Part shown: one piece after another, positions 61,915 to 64,000 of the stretch
How positions within the stretch are numbered: position 1 is the stretch's first letter
Layout: each line of letters starts with the position of its first letter
Assembly (NCBI RefSeq): GCF_014905115.1
Contig: NZ_CP041235.1
Location: 1,736,001 to 1,800,000, forward strand
DNA: 64,000 nt
Direction of reading: 5' to 3'
DNA from: Sulfurimonas sediminis
GTDB lineage: Bacteria; Campylobacterota; Campylobacteria; Campylobacterales; Sulfurimonadaceae
Notes under the pieces: model-generated
What the model was told of the DNA's origin: nothing
Database searches by the model: none
What the model saw: the letters and a program-made list of their open reading frames with translations, nothing else
Program-made: the position numbers and the translations under genes

Positions 61915-64000
61915 GCACTCCCCTTTAAACTTGCTATCAAACGGTTAACTAAATTGTCATATGCGTCTAAACGGTTTTTTTGAATAATATATTCACTCCA
62001 TGTTTCATATTCATTCTTAGGGCATCCTTCGCTTTCTACTTTCTCTATGAAGGCATTTAAAATAGACTTTTGATTGTTACGTAACCTTTGCCATGAGCTA
62101 AGATATTTACTATCCGTAATAAGTCTAGCGCAATTTGCACAACTGTCTGCAGTTTGGAGCTTTCCACATTCCCCCATTATTGGATGCCTAACACATTCAC
62201 CGTACTCCATTTGACGCTTATGAATATAAAGTTCTACAAACATCTGTTCTTTGTCTTTTTTTGAATATCCACTTAGTAAATTATTATCAAACTGAACTTT
62301 AAAATGATCCCTAAAAAAATCGGTATTAAGCTCTTCAGCTTTTTTAGTTCTTACATATGCATATGCTTTTTCACTTGTGTTTAATGTAAGCCAGCCAAAA
62401 AATGATTTAATTTCTTCTGGACTATGTCCGTCTTCAACCATAGTTGTAGCTATCATCGCTCTCATCTGATATGGAGTGTAGTGCCATAGATTACTATCAA
62501 TATCAGCGCGTATATCATATTTTTCTATTAGAGCACTTATCTCTCTAATTAGCTCCTTAGATGAAACAATATGATATTTGACTTGATGTGCATAGTTGAG
62601 ACTTTTACGGACAAATATAGAGTCAATTTTAGATTCCTTTCTAATATTCTCACTAATTAGAATTTGATTTTCTATCGCTTTTATAACATCATTATCATAT
62701 AAAGGTATTTTTCTTATCGCCTTTTTCCCCTTTTTAGCATAAGCTTTAGCTTGTTTCTCTATGCTCAAAATTAAAATATGGCAATTTAATTTTTTATCAA
62801 ATATTAAAGAATTTTGATTTATTGAAGCTAACTCGGATGGTCTGCATCCTGTAGATGATATAACCAAAAAAGCATTTTTAACATCAACTGAAACTTCATC
62901 TATATGATATCTTATTTGTAAATACACTTCCTCTGGTAGGGGCAAGGTAGATTCTTCTTCATTATCTATTATAACAATTTCCGATGAAAGGGTTTTCTGT
63001 ATAACTTTTAACTTCTCTATATTTGCAGAACCGTTAAGTATCGCTCTATTTATTAGATATTTATAAAATGAGCTTATATCATTCTTTACACCTTTTAATT
63101 TTTTATCTTTTGATCTCTTATCAAACCAAGTAACTATATCGTCATATTCGATATCTGAGGCTTTTAGATTGAAACTTTTTTTTCTAGTCTTAACATATTT
63201 AAAAAATGATAAAATTTCTCCTTTTACCGATGTACCTTTAGATACACTATATATCGCGAATTCTTTAATCTCTCTTGCAATTGCATCATCACTAACAATA
63301 CCTAAGCTTATCGTGAAAGTTCTCCATATATTTTGCTTTATGTAGCCTATGATATACTTTTTAGAAACCTTTGAAATAACTATTTTATTAAATACATCAA
63401 AATGTTTCACTTGAGTTTCTTGGTATTTGAATACAATTTTTCTTAATTCCGCATAAGCTTCAAGATGGTACTTCTTTACCTTATGCAATAAATTTGTATC
63501 TTGAGCAATATGAAACTGTAATGCCTTACTAAGCGATATCTCCTCGTTGTTAAGCATTTGATTTCTTAATATTTTTTTTATAGAATTATTAAATAGTTTT
63601 GGATGTATTGCAAGGGCATACATAATTATTATACCTGTACTTACTTCAAAATCTTGAGTTATTGAAGACAATGGATTATGATTAAGCAACTGCTCTTTAA
63701 TTTTTGCGAGAAGCTTTTTTGTTTTTTTTACATTTTTTTCAAGCTTAAAATTATGTTTGCCATCTAATGAAATATTTTTCCATCCATTATTATTAATATT
63801 TATTTTTAGATCATATCTTGTTTCTGGATATATTCGCAAGGGAAGAGAATCATCTTTTACTCCAAAACCGATTATATTTAATATGTGATATTTGACATTT
63901 TCCGGCAAAGTGTCTATTCTATCTAACTTTGTTCTAAAAAAAACACCCTTTGTAATATCAAAACCATGATACTCAAAATAGGCATACCGATGTATCCAGT
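61902..64000 (-). CDS. Tyrosine recombinase, Tn554 TnpB-like (partial, start beyond window)
   Basis: At least 698 residues, with the frame open to the right edge, so the TTG at 63908 is not the true start. The recombinase domain includes STGCRPSELASIN (catalytic Arg), WHYTPYQMRAMIATTMV (box II; the usual HxxR is YxxR, Arg kept), FGWLTLNTSEKAYAYV (Trp in the His/Trp position and a Tyr nucleophile). A C-terminal cysteine cluster (CVRHPIMGECGKLQTADSCANC) is probably zinc-binding. Long, Lys- and Ile-rich N-terminal part. A further recombinase (TnpA-like) may lie beyond the edge. Confidence 0.8.
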   Translation of the reverse strand, partial: WIHRYAYFEYHGFDITKGVFFRTKLDRIDTLPENVKYHILNIIGFGVKDDSLPLRIYPETRYDLKININNNGWKNISLDGKHNFKLEKNVKKTKKLLAKIKEQLLNHNPLSSITQDFEVSTGIIIMYALAIHPKLFNNSIKKILRNQMLNNEEISLSKALQFHIAQDTNLLHKVKKYHLEAYAELRKIVFKYQETQVKHFDVFNKIVISKVSKKYIIGYIKQNIWRTFTISLGIVSDDAIAREIKEFAIYSVSKGTSVKGEILSFFKYVKTRKKSFNLKASDIEYDDIVTWFDKRSKDKKLKGVKNDISSFYKYLINRAILNGSANIEKLKVIQKTLSSEIVIIDNEEESTLPLPEEVYLQIRYHIDEVSVDVKNAFLVISSTGCRPSELASINQNSLIFDKKLNCHILILSIEKQAKAYAKKGKKAIRKIPLYDNDVIKAIENQILISENIRKESKIDSIFVRKSLNYAHQVKYHIVSSKELIREISALIEKYDIRADIDSNLWHYTPYQMRAMIATTMVEDGHSPEEIKSFFGWLTLNTSEKAYAYVRTKKAEELNTDFFRDHFKVQFDNNLLSGYSKKDKEQMFVELYIHKRQMEYGECVRHPIMGECGKLQTADSCANCARLITDSKYLSSWQRLRNNQKSILNAFIEKVESEGCPKNEYETWSEYIIQKNRLDAYDNLVNRLIASLKGSACQH

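Noticed and set aside
63908-63910. TTG at 63908 as start of the large recombinase
   Set aside because: The frame stays open to the right edge and no ribosome-binding site precedes the TTG.

Overview
The window is a gene-dense, AT-rich chromosomal segment from a member of the Campylobacterota, most likely a Sulfurimonas-like chemolithotroph. This rests on the protein families, on short overlapping operons, and on gene order. The run rplY-pth-lptFG-lysA-HAD-pheA-hisC-fliF-fliG-fliH-dxs matches the order I remember from Campylobacter. No rRNA, tRNA or CRISPR array was found.

Layout. 1-7.3 kb: a thioredoxin-fold fragment and aroK; then ctpA, the purine genes purC-purS-purQ, plsC and crcB; an ABC ATPase and a dimeric dUTPase. 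7.3-11.2 kb: a four-gene leftward operon with OvoA and a C-S lyase that is probably OvoB, i.e. ovothiol biosynthesis. 11.3-12.8 kb: pgeF, an Rrf2 regulator and a DUF4395 protein. 12.9-26.9 kb: a long leftward block with MEP-pathway dxs, the flagellar MS-ring/switch genes, aromatic, histidine and lysine biosynthesis, an Lpt permease, pth, rplY, pilT and tal. 26.9-28.4 kb: a large palindrome and an ISAs1-type insertion sequence (copy 1 of IS-A) that cut the 3' end of a histidine kinase gene. 28.4-32.2 kb: histidine kinase, pabB, pyrB, bioD. 32.2-38.4 kb: a Fur-box promoter with a small ORF and an EAL protein, ilvC, two unknown proteins, and a FIST-GGDEF-EAL protein. 38.5-43.5 kb: the rpmH-rnpA-yidD-yidC-jag-mnmE-ruvX block, in which rnpA has no ATG, GTG or TTG codon to start from. 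43.5-53.1 kb: clpB, a PLP desulfhydrase-like enzyme, a parvulin, a hybrid kinase, nth, cmoA and fba. 53.2-58.8 kb: a nucleotidyl-cyclase-like protein, a coiled-coil protein, and a FapA (DUF342) gene split by two ISAs1-type elements, the second inserted at the edge of the first. 59-59.9 kb: a small HTH gene, an unknown gene and HU. 59.9-64 kb: a Tn554-like set of two large tyrosine recombinases and a DUF6262/TnpC-like partner, running off the right edge.

The points most worth following are: two IS-A copies that share the same A7 frameshift yet each have their own target duplication; the order of insertion that can be read at the fapA locus; rnpA starting on ATA or ATT; 22 copies of the palindrome TACATGTA, all inside genes and in two reading frames; the probable ovothiol operon; paired Fur boxes; and three genes whose -10 box lies only 6-7 bases before the start codon.
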